Below are positions 35,896 through 46,295 of a stretch of DNA of 64,000 bases, piece by piece. Source of the stretch: Flavobacterium sp. ASW18X (GTDB taxonomy: Bacteria; Bacteroidota; Bacteroidia; Flavobacteriales; Flavobacteriaceae); the NCBI RefSeq assembly GCF_005144745.1, contig NZ_SWKK01000009.1:1-64000 (forward strand), given 5' to 3'. The notes under the pieces were generated by a model. The model ran no database searches and had not been told where the DNA came from. It worked only from the letters and a program-made list of their open reading frames with translations. The position numbers and the translations under genes are program-made. How positions within the stretch are numbered: the stretch's first letter is position 1; each line of letters starts with the position of its first letter.

Positions 35896-37224
35896 TTAAT
35901 CTACCTTCATTTTAATATTATCTACAAGGAACTTACCTAAATTCCGTCCTTGTTTAACACCAACTTCAACTGCGGCTCGATAATGTATGCCGCCGTACAT
36001 ACGGCTTATAGCAGCTTCTTCTGCAGCAGAGTTGAAGGAAGTAAATGAGCGCACGGGCAAGCCATAGGGTATTTCTGTATCATCATCAAAAGCAAAATTG
36101 TCACCATAAATGCTTGTTAAAGCTGTGCTGGCAGCACCAGAAACCACACTGTGACCGCTTGTGTATTCTGGAAAAGGAGGGGTTTGTAAAACAGGCACCC
36201 AAGCTTCATCAAAATATTCGTTTATTAATGTTTCTGGTCTAATAAGGTTACTTCTATATTTTTCATCCCAACAGCTAATAAAACCGTCCGCAATGGCTAA
36301 AGATGTTTTGGTATAAGTGTGTACGGTCTCTATCAAATTAGCATTACTTTTTCTAGCGGCTATTTTGGCAATACCAATCCAGTGAGCTCCAGGGGTAATT
36401 TTTTTGGTGGCAAACATAAGATGCCCTCTAGTGACCGAAACATAGGGATTACAATCCCAAAATTTAGCAATGGCCACTTCTTCAGAGTCGTCTCCTTTAG
36501 CAGTAATTTCATTGCTAATATCATAAACCTCTTTAACTTCTTTGTAAAAATCACTTCCTTCTTCCATGGAAAATGGCGGCGGTGGAATAGGTTTAAATTG
36601 CGCCGCGCTATCAATAACAAAAGGTCTAATCTTGTTCCAATGTGGTTCTATGCCGTCCATGTACGCTGGTGGAGTAGGTTGCCAACGGGTAGGGTCGTCA
36701 GAATCTACTGTAAATTTAGGCATGGTACGGGTTTGGTTGTAGTTGTCTTTATTCATCCAATCCGTGATATGTTTTGCAACACTAAGCCCGTATTCTTTAG
36801 AAGCAAAAAACTCCTTTTCGTTTTGGTTTTCCCATTGTGTGTAAAGACTATCAATCAAAACATCATATTTGGCTTCGGAAAAAATCAATTGTTTGCCTAA
36901 TTGCATATGTGCAATTAAGGCGGCCAAATCATAATTAAGGTTTTCTTCGGAATTTGGTTCTGGTATGGCATTCAAATCAGTTAATTGCCCGGCCAGCGAT
37001 AGGTAGCTAGAGTCGTTTTTGGCTAAAATCTCATAAGCAGCTATGTTGGGGTAGGCAAAAATACGGCTGGCTACTGGTGGTGAGAAGATATCATGAATCA
37101 TGATTTCAGTTACCTTATCAACGGAAGTATGAAAATCTTCTGGAGAAATTGTTATGGGTTTCTTGTTTGTGTTACATGCGGATATCAAAGCCGCAACAAG
37201 CACAAATAGCTTTAATTTATTCAT
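35896..37224 (-). CDS. Vanadium-haloperoxidase/PAP2-like phosphatase lipoprotein
   Basis: This 442-residue lipoprotein (ALISACNTN, Cys17) belongs to the vanadium-dependent haloperoxidase / type 2 phosphatidic acid phosphatase superfamily. The active-site pieces are RPETLINEYF, PPFPEYTSGHSVVSGAASTAL and SRMYGGIHYRAAVEVGVKQGRNLG, corresponding to KxxxxxxRP, PSGH and SRxxxxxHxxxD with the last residue changed. Halide oxidation or phosphate-ester hydrolysis cannot be told apart by eye. A marine setting makes halide chemistry plausible. It diverges from the second SSS symporter. Confidence 0.87.
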   Translation of the reverse strand: MNKLKLFVLVAALISACNTNKKPITISPEDFHTSVDKVTEIMIHDIFSPPVASRIFAYPNIAAYEILAKNDSSYLSLAGQLTDLNAIPEPNSEENLNYDLAALIAHMQLGKQLIFSEAKYDVLIDSLYTQWENQNEKEFFASKEYGLSVAKHITDWMNKDNYNQTRTMPKFTVDSDDPTRWQPTPPAYMDGIEPHWNKIRPFVIDSAAQFKPIPPPPFSMEEGSDFYKEVKEVYDISNEITAKGDDSEEVAIAKFWDCNPYVSVTRGHLMFATKKITPGAHWIGIAKIAARKSNANLIETVHTYTKTSLAIADGFISCWDEKYRSNLIRPETLINEYFDEAWVPVLQTPPFPEYTSGHSVVSGAASTALTSIYGDNFAFDDDTEIPYGLPVRSFTSFNSAAEEAAISRMYGGIHYRAAVEVGVKQGRNLGKFLVDNIKMKVD

Positions 37225-37261
37225 TCTGAAATTTATTGTTGTGGTCGTACTTAATACGAAA

Positions 37262-37269
37262 CAAAAATA
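37262..37269 (-). promoter_or_regulatory. Putative -7 promoter box (TATTTTTG) of the haloperoxidase-like gene
   Basis: Read on the minus strand, TATTTTTG matches TAnnTTTG and lies 37 bp before the ATG at 37224. No -33 TTTG was found at standard spacing. Confidence 0.45.
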
Positions 37270-37439
37270 AGATAAGATAGCTAAATAGCGTTAGCGACGG
37301 TAAATAAGTATTTAGATATATCTGTTGTTTGTTAAATAATGCGTATTAAATTCCAACATTCTTAGAAAATTCTAATTCTTTTTCTGTTTTTTTTAAAGAC
37401 CTGTATATTTACAAGAATATATTCAAAATAGACAATTAA

Positions 37440-39092
37440 ATGCTTGGAATAATCTCTTTTGTTGGCTTCACCGGACTCGTGGCACTTATTGCCTATTTAT
37501 CAACTAGGTCAACTAATGAAACTACCTCGGATGGCTACTTTTTAGGAGGTAGAAGCTTAACTGCAGGGGTAATAGCAGGCTCACTTTTATTAACCAATTT
37601 ATCTACTGAACAAATAGTGGGTTTAAACGGTAGTGCTTATAAAGATGGATTATCCGTTATGGCTTGGGAAACGTTGGCAGCTATTGCAATGGTAGTGACA
37701 GCTATATTTCTATTACCAAGGTATCTTAAAAGTGGTTTAACTACGGTGCCTCAGTTTTTAGCAGACCGCTTTGATGTTTCTACCAAAACAATTACTTCAG
37801 GTCTGTTTTTAACAGGTTATGTAGTGGTATTATTACCTGTAATTTTATATTCTGGTTCAGTAGCGATAAGTGGAATGTTTAATATACCAGAAATGCTAGG
37901 TGTTTCCGATAAAACTGCATTAGTAATCTGTATATGGGGTATAGGTATTATTGGTTCTATTTATGCCGTATTTGGAGGTTTAAAAGCTGTTGCGGTTTCT
38001 GATAGTATTAATGCCATAGGTTTAATGATAGGAGGTATTTTAATACCGGTATTTGGTTTAATGACTATTGGCGATGGTAGTGTTTTTGGAGGTTTAGATA
38101 CTTTAATGAATGCGAATCCCGAACGTTTTGATTCTACTGGGAATAGAGGTCAAGAAGTTCCTTTTTCTACCATTTTTACTGGGATGATGTTAGTTCAATT
38201 ATTTTATTGGGGTACTAACCAACAAATTATACAGCGTGCACTTGGTGCTAAAAATTTAGCCGAAGGGCAGAAAGGACTTTTATTAGCTGCCTTTTTAAAA
38301 ATTCTTGGTCCCTTAATTTTAGTGCTTCCGGGTATGATTGCCTTCTATTATTTTGAAGGAAATCTTGCTAGTAGTGACATAGCATATCCAGAATTGGTAA
38401 GAGCGGTACTGCCTGATTATTTAGTTGGTTTTTTTGTGGCTGTTTTATTTGGAGCCATTTTAAGTTCTTTTAATAGTGTTTTAAATAGTTCTGTAACCTT
38501 ATTTGGTATAGATATTTATAAACAACACATCAATAAAGATGCAGCGGAAACAACAGTGGTTAAATATGGAAAAATATTTGGGGTAGGTTTGGCACTATCC
38601 GCAATGTTTATAGCGCCATTAATTGCGAATGCAGGCAGTTTATTTAACTATTTGCAGGAGATTAATGGTATTTATAGTATACCAATTTTTACCATTATTG
38701 TGGTAGGTTATTTAACCAAAAGAGTCCCTGCAATCGCTGCCAAAATTGGAATAATTGCTGGAAGCGTAATGTATATTATAAGTCAGTTTATTGTAAAACC
38801 AAAATTAGTTGCCAATGCTCTTGATGAAGCAGCAAAAGCTGGAATTACAGATTCTGTGCAACTTAGCTTAATTGAATCAGAGGCTTATCCGCATTTTTTG
38901 CACGTATCAGCATCACTCTTCCTATTTAATGTGATTTTGATGTTAATAATAGGATATTTTAAGCCTAGAGAAACACCTTATATTCAAGAGTACAGTAAAC
39001 AAGTAAATATTACGCCGTTTAAATATGTTAAGCAGTTTGGCGCAATAATATGTATAATCGTAATTGCTATATATTGGTATTTTGCTAAGTAA
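37440..39092 (+). CDS. Sodium:solute symporter (SSS family, SGLT-like)
   Basis: This 550-residue protein has about 14 helices, with the SSS opening motif ETTSDGYFLGGRSLTAGVIAGSLLLTNLSTEQIVGLNG. The sodium-site helix is AILSSFNSVLNSSVTLFGIDIY, and the end is polar. Resemblance to SGLT-type sugar transporters (NLSTEQIVGLNG, YWGTNQQIIQRALGAK) makes a sugar or polyol cargo likely. It may serve the neighbouring SusCD locus, which lacks another inner-membrane transporter (inference). A bidirectional terminator separates it from the convergent operon. Confidence 0.92.
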   Translation: MLGIISFVGFTGLVALIAYLSTRSTNETTSDGYFLGGRSLTAGVIAGSLLLTNLSTEQIVGLNGSAYKDGLSVMAWETLAAIAMVVTAIFLLPRYLKSGLTTVPQFLADRFDVSTKTITSGLFLTGYVVVLLPVILYSGSVAISGMFNIPEMLGVSDKTALVICIWGIGIIGSIYAVFGGLKAVAVSDSINAIGLMIGGILIPVFGLMTIGDGSVFGGLDTLMNANPERFDSTGNRGQEVPFSTIFTGMMLVQLFYWGTNQQIIQRALGAKNLAEGQKGLLLAAFLKILGPLILVLPGMIAFYYFEGNLASSDIAYPELVRAVLPDYLVGFFVAVLFGAILSSFNSVLNSSVTLFGIDIYKQHINKDAAETTVVKYGKIFGVGLALSAMFIAPLIANAGSLFNYLQEINGIYSIPIFTIIVVGYLTKRVPAIAAKIGIIAGSVMYIISQFIVKPKLVANALDEAAKAGITDSVQLSLIESEAYPHFLHVSASLFLFNVILMLIIGYFKPRETPYIQEYSKQVNITPFKYVKQFGAIICIIVIAIYWYFAK

Positions 39093-39115
39093 ATCTTGAA
39101 AGAAAAAAAATAAGC

Positions 39116-39149
39116 AAAGGGCTATCGATAAATATATCGATAGCCCTTT
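39116..39149. terminator. Bidirectional intrinsic terminator
   Basis: AAAGGGCTATCGATA (39116-39130) pairs perfectly with TATCGATAGCCCTTT (39135-39149) around an AATA loop, a 15-bp stem. T-rich stretches follow on both strands. It ends both the symporter gene and the long convergent SusCD/FG-GAP operon. Confidence 0.9.
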
Positions 39150-39156
39150 TTTAATT

Positions 39157-42100
39157 TTAATTTCTTTGTTTTAATATATAACTACTGCCGTTGTTTACTA
39201 ATACCAGATAATATGTTGTATTTAGAGGGATAATCTTTCTCGCATTTATAAATGGGGGTAGTTCTAAGTTTTCTTTATGTTTTAAATCCAATGTATTGGT
39301 ATATTTGATAATACCGCCGGCATTGGCCTCAGTATTGCCGAGTTCATTAACAAAACCAGAGTAATTGCCAACGTAAAGAATCTGCTTTTTTTCCAAGTCA
39401 ATAGCAAAATCTTCAATGGTACTAAATTGCGCCTGTACAGGTAAAACGGTGCCGGTATATTTACCATTCTTTAGGTTGAATAACATAGACCTTAATTCTT
39501 TAATTTCCTTTATCTCCAAAACCGTTTCTTCTTTATTAGGAAATAAATCATTTAGACTATTTACGGACGCGAAAGAACTATAATCTGGAAATCTTTTTTT
39601 AAGACTAGGTATTTGGCTAGAAAGGTTGTCTTTGTTCGCGAATGGAACGTACGACCCAAAGAAGTCATAAAAAATAATTGGGTCTAATTGCGTATTCTTA
39701 TCAAAATCATCTAGATAAAGTTTTACAGGTTTTTCTTTGGATGCTTTCCATTTATGGTTAAGGCCGGTGTTTCCTGCTAGTATTTCTAAATTTCCATCTT
39801 TATTTAAATCGATTACTTTTACTGTGTTCCACATTCCGTTGGTGTTCTCCAATCCAAAATCTTGAGTGGCATTTTCAAACTTGTTTTCCCCTTTATTCAG
39901 ATAAATAGAAACTGGCATCCAATCGCCCACTACAACTAGGTCTGGAAGTCCATCTTGATTAATATCTGCCCATTGACTGTCAGTTACCATTCCCATTCTT
40001 AGTTTTGCCGCAACGTTGAATTGTCCTTTACCGTTACTTGCTAGAATGTAACTAGATGGTGATAGCCCGTAACCGCCTGGTATAGACCTATTGCCTATAA
40101 AGAGGTCTAAATGACCATCTGTATTAAAGTCTATGGTAGAAACACTCCCTCCATTGTTCTTAAGCATATCTAACGGTAAGCGTCTAAAATTGGCTGCACC
40201 ATCATTGATGTATATTCTGTCTTCAAGATAATCGCTTCCTTCTGCATTATCATTGCCTCCGCTCATAACATAAAGGTCTAAATCCCCATCATTGTCAATA
40301 TCCAAAGCAACAGCATCCGTGTCTTCATAAACCCCATCTTTTAATAGGCTTTCTACTTTTTTAAGCTTAAAATCACCATTGCCGGCGTTTATAAATAAGG
40401 AGGGAGATTGATATTTAGCACCACCAAGATATAAATCTGGAAGACTATCATTGTTAAAATCCGCATAGACTACACAGGGGCCTTCTGTAGATAATTTTTC
40501 TGGAATTAAACTCTCCCTTTCATAATCTAAATAGTTGTTTTCTAAATGAACATAAGGGAAAGTAGTAAAAGTATGACTAAGGGATTGTGGCGTACTTTGT
40601 TTCTTGGCTTTTACTGTCTTATTAAGTACGGTTGTTTGGTTTAAAGGAACGTTTAGAAATACATCTTCCGTACCATCTAGCCATTCAACCTTTACAGAAT
40701 CTATCTTTTTGCTTTTACCTAGACCAAAGCTTAAAATTCTAGTTGAGGTGCTCTGAAAACCTTTTACGGTAGATAAATCTTTACGTTGTACATTATTATT
40801 GGAATATAAATATACTTTAGCGCCATTAGTATTATGCAATAATTCATTGCCATCTAATTTTATACTGGAGTAATTATTATTATCTCGTTTACTGGTATTT
40901 TCTAGAATGCTAACTGGTTGGTTTATGTTATTTACTACAAGATCTAAGTCGCCGTCATTATCCAAGTCAGAATATGCTGCTCCATTAGAATAGGAGGGTT
41001 TTTGCCCCGCTTCTAACGTAAAGGGTTCAAAATTTAAATTGCCATTATTTTTAAACACCGTATTGGGTAGTTTAATTGTAGGCATTTTTTCTATTAGCTC
41101 TTTTTTTATTTTGGTGGTTTGCTCCTTGGTAAATGAAGAAAAATCTAAATTACTTAAGTATTTAATATAGTCTAAATCGTTAGGGCGCTTATATATTCCA
41201 TTGGTAATGTATATATCATTTAAGCCATCTAGGTCAAAATCTTGTAACAAAACACTCCAGCTCCAATCCGTAGCAAAAGTATTGGTAAGCAATGCAACAT
41301 CTGTGAAGTGGTCTCCTTGGTTTAGTTGAAAGGTATTACGTGCATACTGTTCTCCAAACCCATAATTCTCTTTTATTTTTGCAACTTTATCCGAGTCTTC
41401 TCCGCCTGATTTCAAGAAGATTTCGTTATTGTTGGGCATCATATCTAGCGTAAAAATATCTAGCTTGTTGTCCATATTCATATCCATTACGTCTACACCC
41501 ATGGTAAAGCGTGTAGTATGCCCTAAATAGTCCTGACCTACCTCTTTAAACGTTTTATCACCTTGATTGAGATACAAATAGTCGTTCTCATGAAAATCAT
41601 TCCCTACATATATATCAATATAGCCGTCGTCATTTATATCCGAAGTATTCAAGGCCAATCCATATCCAAGAGGACTTGAATATATCCCAGATTTATCTGT
41701 AACATCCTTAAAAATTCGCTGGCCATCACTAAGAAGGTTTTCATATAAGCGGTCACCTGAAATAGGATCATGAGTATCTCTAGCGCTAATATTGTTGTAA
41801 CTACGTGTTGTGTGGGTAGAATGGTTCATTAAATACATGTCCATATCACCATCATTATCCATATCAAAAAAAGAAGCTTGTGTAGATAATCCACTAAACG
41901 CTAAACCGTAGGTTTCAGCTTTTTCCGTAAAGGTGTTGTTTCCATTGTTTATATATAGTAAGTTTTTAGCATCAAGGTCTTTATATTTGCCAACCTTACA
42001 TACATAGATATCTAAAAAGCCGTCGTTGTTTATATCTTCTAAGGTAACACCGCTAGACCAAGTACTGTCTATTTTAAGACCAGCTTCTTTGGTAATTTCT

Positions 42101-42426
42101 TTAAATTTAAAATCACCAAGATTTATATATAGTTTGTCCGTAGATTGGTTGGCACTTAGGTAAATATCATCCAAACCATCATTGTTTATATCGCCTAACG
42201 CAACACCGCCACCGTTGTAATAGTAGAGGTAATCTATAATGTTTAAACTATCTCTAAAAGTTAGGTTATTAGAAAATTCTATTCCGGTTTTAGAGGCGTC
42301 CAAAGAATTAAAATAAATATGGGCGGGTTGTATTTGTACTTCTTTAGAAATGTCTTTTTTATCTGTACACGAAAAAAAAACGAGGATTACTAAAACAAAC
42401 AGGGCAGATTTCTTAACTCTAATCAT
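39157..42426 (-). CDS. FG-GAP/VCBS repeat lipoprotein with ASPIC/UnbV domain (third copy)
   Basis: This 1089-residue lipoprotein (LVFFSCTDKKD, Cys20) has many calcium-binding repeats of the DxDxDG type, such as DINNDGLDDIYLS, DMDNDGDMDMYLM, DLDNDGDLDLVVNN and DIDNDGDLDLYVM. Together they should form two seven-bladed propellers, before and after a central ASPIC/UnbV segment (GAKVYLYSNNN to VKGFQST, about residues 545-610). Related proteins (CRTAC1 type) bind ligands; no enzymatic motif is visible. The start overlaps the preceding paralogue by eight bases. It is the last gene of the SusCD operon. A role as surface glycan-binding or SusE/F-like accessory is inference. Confidence 0.9.
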   Translation of the reverse strand: MIRVKKSALFVLVILVFFSCTDKKDISKEVQIQPAHIYFNSLDASKTGIEFSNNLTFRDSLNIIDYLYYYNGGGVALGDINNDGLDDIYLSANQSTDKLYINLGDFKFKEITKEAGLKIDSTWSSGVTLEDINNDGFLDIYVCKVGKYKDLDAKNLLYINNGNNTFTEKAETYGLAFSGLSTQASFFDMDNDGDMDMYLMNHSTHTTRSYNNISARDTHDPISGDRLYENLLSDGQRIFKDVTDKSGIYSSPLGYGLALNTSDINDDGYIDIYVGNDFHENDYLYLNQGDKTFKEVGQDYLGHTTRFTMGVDVMDMNMDNKLDIFTLDMMPNNNEIFLKSGGEDSDKVAKIKENYGFGEQYARNTFQLNQGDHFTDVALLTNTFATDWSWSVLLQDFDLDGLNDIYITNGIYKRPNDLDYIKYLSNLDFSSFTKEQTTKIKKELIEKMPTIKLPNTVFKNNGNLNFEPFTLEAGQKPSYSNGAAYSDLDNDGDLDLVVNNINQPVSILENTSKRDNNNYSSIKLDGNELLHNTNGAKVYLYSNNNVQRKDLSTVKGFQSTSTRILSFGLGKSKKIDSVKVEWLDGTEDVFLNVPLNQTTVLNKTVKAKKQSTPQSLSHTFTTFPYVHLENNYLDYERESLIPEKLSTEGPCVVYADFNNDSLPDLYLGGAKYQSPSLFINAGNGDFKLKKVESLLKDGVYEDTDAVALDIDNDGDLDLYVMSGGNDNAEGSDYLEDRIYINDGAANFRRLPLDMLKNNGGSVSTIDFNTDGHLDLFIGNRSIPGGYGLSPSSYILASNGKGQFNVAAKLRMGMVTDSQWADINQDGLPDLVVVGDWMPVSIYLNKGENKFENATQDFGLENTNGMWNTVKVIDLNKDGNLEILAGNTGLNHKWKASKEKPVKLYLDDFDKNTQLDPIIFYDFFGSYVPFANKDNLSSQIPSLKKRFPDYSSFASVNSLNDLFPNKEETVLEIKEIKELRSMLFNLKNGKYTGTVLPVQAQFSTIEDFAIDLEKKQILYVGNYSGFVNELGNTEANAGGIIKYTNTLDLKHKENLELPPFINARKIIPLNTTYYLVLVNNGSSYILKQRN

Positions 42427-45400
42427 TCGCTTTTAATTCAAATGTTAAAATAGTATCATTGTTTCTGGTGACCACCAAAATATTATTGATAATGTGCATA
42501 TCTCTAACTTCACCTTCTATTTTTAATCCAAGGCCGTCTTTATGCGGAACAAATTTAAAATCTCCTTTGTTTTCCAACACTAGACCCTTTAGACCGTCAT
42601 ATTTGCCAACCTCTGGTTTTACCCCAAATAAATTACCTGCAACTATTAAATCTTGATCTCCATCATGATCATAATCCAAATTTTGAATTGAAAAAATAGA
42701 GGTGAATTGAGCTTCTATGGGTAAAACAATTACTTCAAATTCGCCATTACCTTTGTTTTTTAAGATAACCGACTCCAAAATATTGGTTTCTATTTTCTTG
42801 GAAGAATTAACCAGATCAGGAGTAAACATTTGATCCATGCTTTTGTCCTTAAAACTATTGTAATCTGGGAATGTCTTCTTTAAAGGTTTTATTTGGTCTA
42901 TTAAATCGTGCCGAAGTGCATACGGATAGTCTTTTCCATCTTTGCTTCTAAAGGCAAGGATTGGATCTATGAACCCATTTGCATCATAATCATTGGTGTA
43001 TAGCGTAATAGGTAGATCCTTACTTGCTTTAAAACTACTATTTAAACCCTGATTGCCAAGAACAAAATCAGGAAGTTTATCATTGTCTAAATCTATTTTC
43101 TTAATGGTATTCCACCAACCTTTGTACTGATTTAGACTACTAGAGGTATCCAAATTAAATTTTCCATCTGTATTAATGAATAAGCTAACACCCATAAATT
43201 CTCCAACAACAATTAAGTCTTGATCTCCATCATTATCAATATCAGAAAACTCGGCGTCAGTAATCATTCCCAAGTTTTTTAACTGGGGAGCAACAGATGT
43301 GGTTACGTCCGTAAAATTACCTTTACCGTCATTGGACAAGATAAATCCAGAACACGCTTGGCCAAACTGAAGAGGAACTAAGCGCTCTCCAACAAATAAA
43401 TCCTGATCTCCATCTCCATCAACATCCATGTTTTTTACAGTTGACGTGCTATAAAAACCCTTATTGTTTGGTAAAATTTGTCTACTTAAGTTAAAGTTTC
43501 CTTTACCGTCATTAAAATAGAGCCGATCTTTAAAATCTTGGGAATTTCTTCCATATTCTATTCCTCCACTACAGATATAGAGGTCTAGGTCTCCATCATT
43601 ATCTGCATCAAATAGGAGAACGTCTGTATCTTCTTGTCTAAGGCTAGCATCAAAAAAATTATTCTCTAAAGCTTTGTAATTTGAAGGGTTACCCAAAAGT
43701 ATGGTCGTAGTATTCCCTTTAGAACCACCAATTATTAAATCTTCTATGCCATCACCATTGATGTCGCCACTATCCATTTTTGGTCCTTGGGTACTATAAA
43801 AATGATATAGTAACCTGTCTTTGTAAAAATCTACAAACTTATTTTCTTTATGCTTAAAGTCAGTAATATTAGTACGCTCAAAAAAATAAGAATCAGATGT
43901 ATTTAACTGGTCATGTTGTGTTTTAATGTCAGCATCTTTTTCTGAGAACTCATACGTTTTATTTGGTGCAAGATTGCTGAATTTGGTCTCCTTGCCAGAT
44001 GGCCAAATAATGATGCCAGATACTGGATCATTGTTTTTTAACCCAAAATTAGGTCTTATATCTATACTTGATTGAAACCCCCTTGCTGGTTGGTTTTCTA
44101 TAGCTTGGTTATCTTCTAAAACTATCTTGGCTCCTATTGCAAAGAGGTTGTTTTTTTCGCCTTTTAAATCGAATTTAATGTAATGGCCATTTGTCTTTTC
44201 TACTGCTGTATTCTTATAGACAAACGCTTGCATATTAACATTGTTCACAATTAAATCTAAATCGCCATCATTATCTAAATCTCCATAAGCGGATCCATTT
44301 GAAAAGCTTGGGGTCCATAGGCCACTATTTTCAAAATTTTCAAAAAGCAGACCACCAGAATTTTTATAGGCATGATTTGCCACTTTGTTAGATGGGATAA
44401 TTTCTATGAGCTTTTTATAATCCACGGTATTGTTGTTTACAATGGATTTCATTATTTCTTCATTGGAAATATACTGTAGGTAATCTTGGTTAGTTATATC
44501 TCTGTAAATACCGTTGGCGATAAACAAATCTTTATACCCATCATTGTCCATGTCGAACAGCAAAGCACCCCAACTCCAATCAGACGCATTAACACCACTT
44601 AACCTACTTATTTCACTAAAAGACCCATTGGCATTATTTAATTGAAAAGTATTGCGTGTAAATTGATGGTGATAATCATTGTTAACTTTTAAACGATATC
44701 TATTCCAATCTTCAAATGTTGTGACTGTTTTTAGTCTTTCATATTCTGATGGAAGCATATCTGTTACAAAAATATCGTTATATCCATCATTGTTGATGTC
44801 TGCCATATCTGCTCCCATTGAGGCTGCACTTGTACTAGAAATTTGATTTTCTAGGTCTTCTTTAAAGCTTCCATTTTGCTGGTTTATGTATAGATAGTCT
44901 CGCTCAAAAAAATCATTTGAAATATAAATATCTTCCCAGCCATCATTATTTACGTCACCTACAGTAACACCCAGTCCAAAGCCAATGACACTACCATAAA
45001 TACCTGCTTCTTGGCTAACATCAACAAATTTCCCGTTGTCGTTTCTAAGTAACTTATCGCCTCCCAAAAGGTCTTTTTTGGGTCTTTCCACTCTTCTAAG
45101 GTCAAAGCTGCCAATAGCTTGATAAGAATTGTTCAAAATATAGGCATCTAAATCCCCGTCTTTATCATAGTCAAAGAAAGAAGCATGTGTAGAAAAACCT
45201 TTATCGTCCAGACCGTAGGCTGCAGCTTGTTCTGTAAACGTACCATCGCCATTATTAATGAAAAGCTCGTTTTGTTTGTTTGTGCCATCTAAATTACCGG
45301 AATTACATACGTATATATCTAAGTTTCCATCGGCATTTATATCTATCATAGTTACACCAGTAGACCAGGGTTTGTTGCCAGCAACTTTGGCGGTTTTGGT

Positions 45401-45697
45401 AATATCTTCAAAAGTAAAATTACCTTTATTCAAAAATAATTTGTTTTCCTTTTGATTGGCAGTCATGTAAATGTCTAAAAGACCATCATTGTTAATATCC
45501 CCTAAAGCCACGCCACCACCGTTATAGAAGTTTCTGTATTTGTATACATTAAAATCATTGGTATAGGTTAACTCATTACTAAATGAAATACCGGTTTCTG
45601 TACTGTCTGTTAATACAAAGAGTGTATCTGGTTTTTTGTCAGATTTAGAACATGAAATGATGAGAATCAATAAACTTAAATATCCTGTATACTTCAT
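42419..45697 (-). CDS. FG-GAP/VCBS repeat lipoprotein with ASPIC/UnbV domain (second copy)
   Basis: This protein is about 1092 residues from the ATG at 45697, which gives MKYTGYLSLLILIISCSKSD, a lipoprotein signal peptide like those of its paralogues. A start at 45724 would add nine residues. DxDxDG repeats (DINNDGLLDIYM, DINADGNLDIYVC, DYDKDGDLDAYIL, DLDNDGDLDLIVN, DADNDGDLDLYIC, DIDNDGDQDLIVV) flank a central ASPIC/UnbV segment (AIGAKIVLEDNQ to ARGFQSS). It is a paralogue of the genes on both sides of the small lipoprotein gene, so repeated duplication built this operon. Predicted surface lipoprotein; ligand unknown. Confidence 0.9.
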   Translation of the reverse strand: MKYTGYLSLLILIISCSKSDKKPDTLFVLTDSTETGISFSNELTYTNDFNVYKYRNFYNGGGVALGDINNDGLLDIYMTANQKENKLFLNKGNFTFEDITKTAKVAGNKPWSTGVTMIDINADGNLDIYVCNSGNLDGTNKQNELFINNGDGTFTEQAAAYGLDDKGFSTHASFFDYDKDGDLDAYILNNSYQAIGSFDLRRVERPKKDLLGGDKLLRNDNGKFVDVSQEAGIYGSVIGFGLGVTVGDVNNDGWEDIYISNDFFERDYLYINQQNGSFKEDLENQISSTSAASMGADMADINNDGYNDIFVTDMLPSEYERLKTVTTFEDWNRYRLKVNNDYHHQFTRNTFQLNNANGSFSEISRLSGVNASDWSWGALLFDMDNDGYKDLFIANGIYRDITNQDYLQYISNEEIMKSIVNNNTVDYKKLIEIIPSNKVANHAYKNSGGLLFENFENSGLWTPSFSNGSAYGDLDNDGDLDLIVNNVNMQAFVYKNTAVEKTNGHYIKFDLKGEKNNLFAIGAKIVLEDNQAIENQPARGFQSSIDIRPNFGLKNNDPVSGIIIWPSGKETKFSNLAPNKTYEFSEKDADIKTQHDQLNTSDSYFFERTNITDFKHKENKFVDFYKDRLLYHFYSTQGPKMDSGDINGDGIEDLIIGGSKGNTTTILLGNPSNYKALENNFFDASLRQEDTDVLLFDADNDGDLDLYICSGGIEYGRNSQDFKDRLYFNDGKGNFNLSRQILPNNKGFYSTSTVKNMDVDGDGDQDLFVGERLVPLQFGQACSGFILSNDGKGNFTDVTTSVAPQLKNLGMITDAEFSDIDNDGDQDLIVVGEFMGVSLFINTDGKFNLDTSSSLNQYKGWWNTIKKIDLDNDKLPDFVLGNQGLNSSFKASKDLPITLYTNDYDANGFIDPILAFRSKDGKDYPYALRHDLIDQIKPLKKTFPDYNSFKDKSMDQMFTPDLVNSSKKIETNILESVILKNKGNGEFEVIVLPIEAQFTSIFSIQNLDYDHDGDQDLIVAGNLFGVKPEVGKYDGLKGLVLENKGDFKFVPHKDGLGLKIEGEVRDMHIINNILVVTRNNDTILTFELKAND

Positions 45698-45704
45698 CAA
45701 TTTA

Positions 45705-46295
45705 TTATTTTGTCTTTTGTTCATATCTTAAATCGTCTATTCTAACATCAATATCTTTGGTGTCTTTTAGCGGTTCAATTACTATTCTACGATTACCATC
45801 TACTTTAGTTAAAAATATTTCGGAACTGTTTTTGCCCTTAACTTCGATAAAATCGTTTCCTGGATACCATTTTAAAAGAGAATCTCTTACTTGAGGCAAG
45901 AGCTTTTCTGCCTGCAAATCCTTATTCCAAATAGACCAACCACTATGGTAAAATTTAAAATCCATCCCTGTCATAATTTGGTCTTTATCAAAAATACCGT
46001 AGAAGAGCATTACAATACTAGATGTTGCGCTGTCTTTTGGAGATTTGGGCAGTATATATTGTACAAAACTGTTTTGTGGTCCCTGTGAAACTTTTTGCTG
46101 GTTGTTTAATTGCCAGCACTGATTAAAGAACTGTTGTTTTGTTTGTCCAAAAGTAAAGTCAAAAAAAAGACTGTCGTAGATTTTACCAGTTGCTTTTTCC
46201 TCCAACACTACTTGTTCGTATTTGGATTTCTTATCGCAACTAACCAGAATTACAACAGATAATATAAACATCAACAAGCTATTTCTTAACATCAT
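45705..46295 (-). CDS. Small lipoprotein of unknown function in the SusCD/FG-GAP operon
   Basis: This 196-residue lipoprotein (VVILVSCDKKSK, Cys20) is without a recognised domain. The mature part is compact and mixed alpha/beta (SLFFDFTFGQTKQQFFNQCW, IVMLFYGIFDKDQIMTGMDFKFYHSGW). Its start lies within the end of the first FG-GAP gene (17-base overlap), and it ends just before the second, so it is translated as part of the operon. Conservation of this position would imply a structural or capture role with the large lipoproteins. I cannot assign a function. Confidence 0.8.
   Translation of the reverse strand: MMLRNSLLMFILSVVILVSCDKKSKYEQVVLEEKATGKIYDSLFFDFTFGQTKQQFFNQCWQLNNQQKVSQGPQNSFVQYILPKSPKDSATSSIVMLFYGIFDKDQIMTGMDFKFYHSGWSIWNKDLQAEKLLPQVRDSLLKWYPGNDFIEVKGKNSSEIFLTKVDGNRRIVIEPLKDTKDIDVRIDDLRYEQKTK

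Noticed and set aside
36319-36900. 193-codon plus-strand frame inside the haloperoxidase-like gene
   Set aside because: Antisense to conserved active-site motifs, with no domain of its own.
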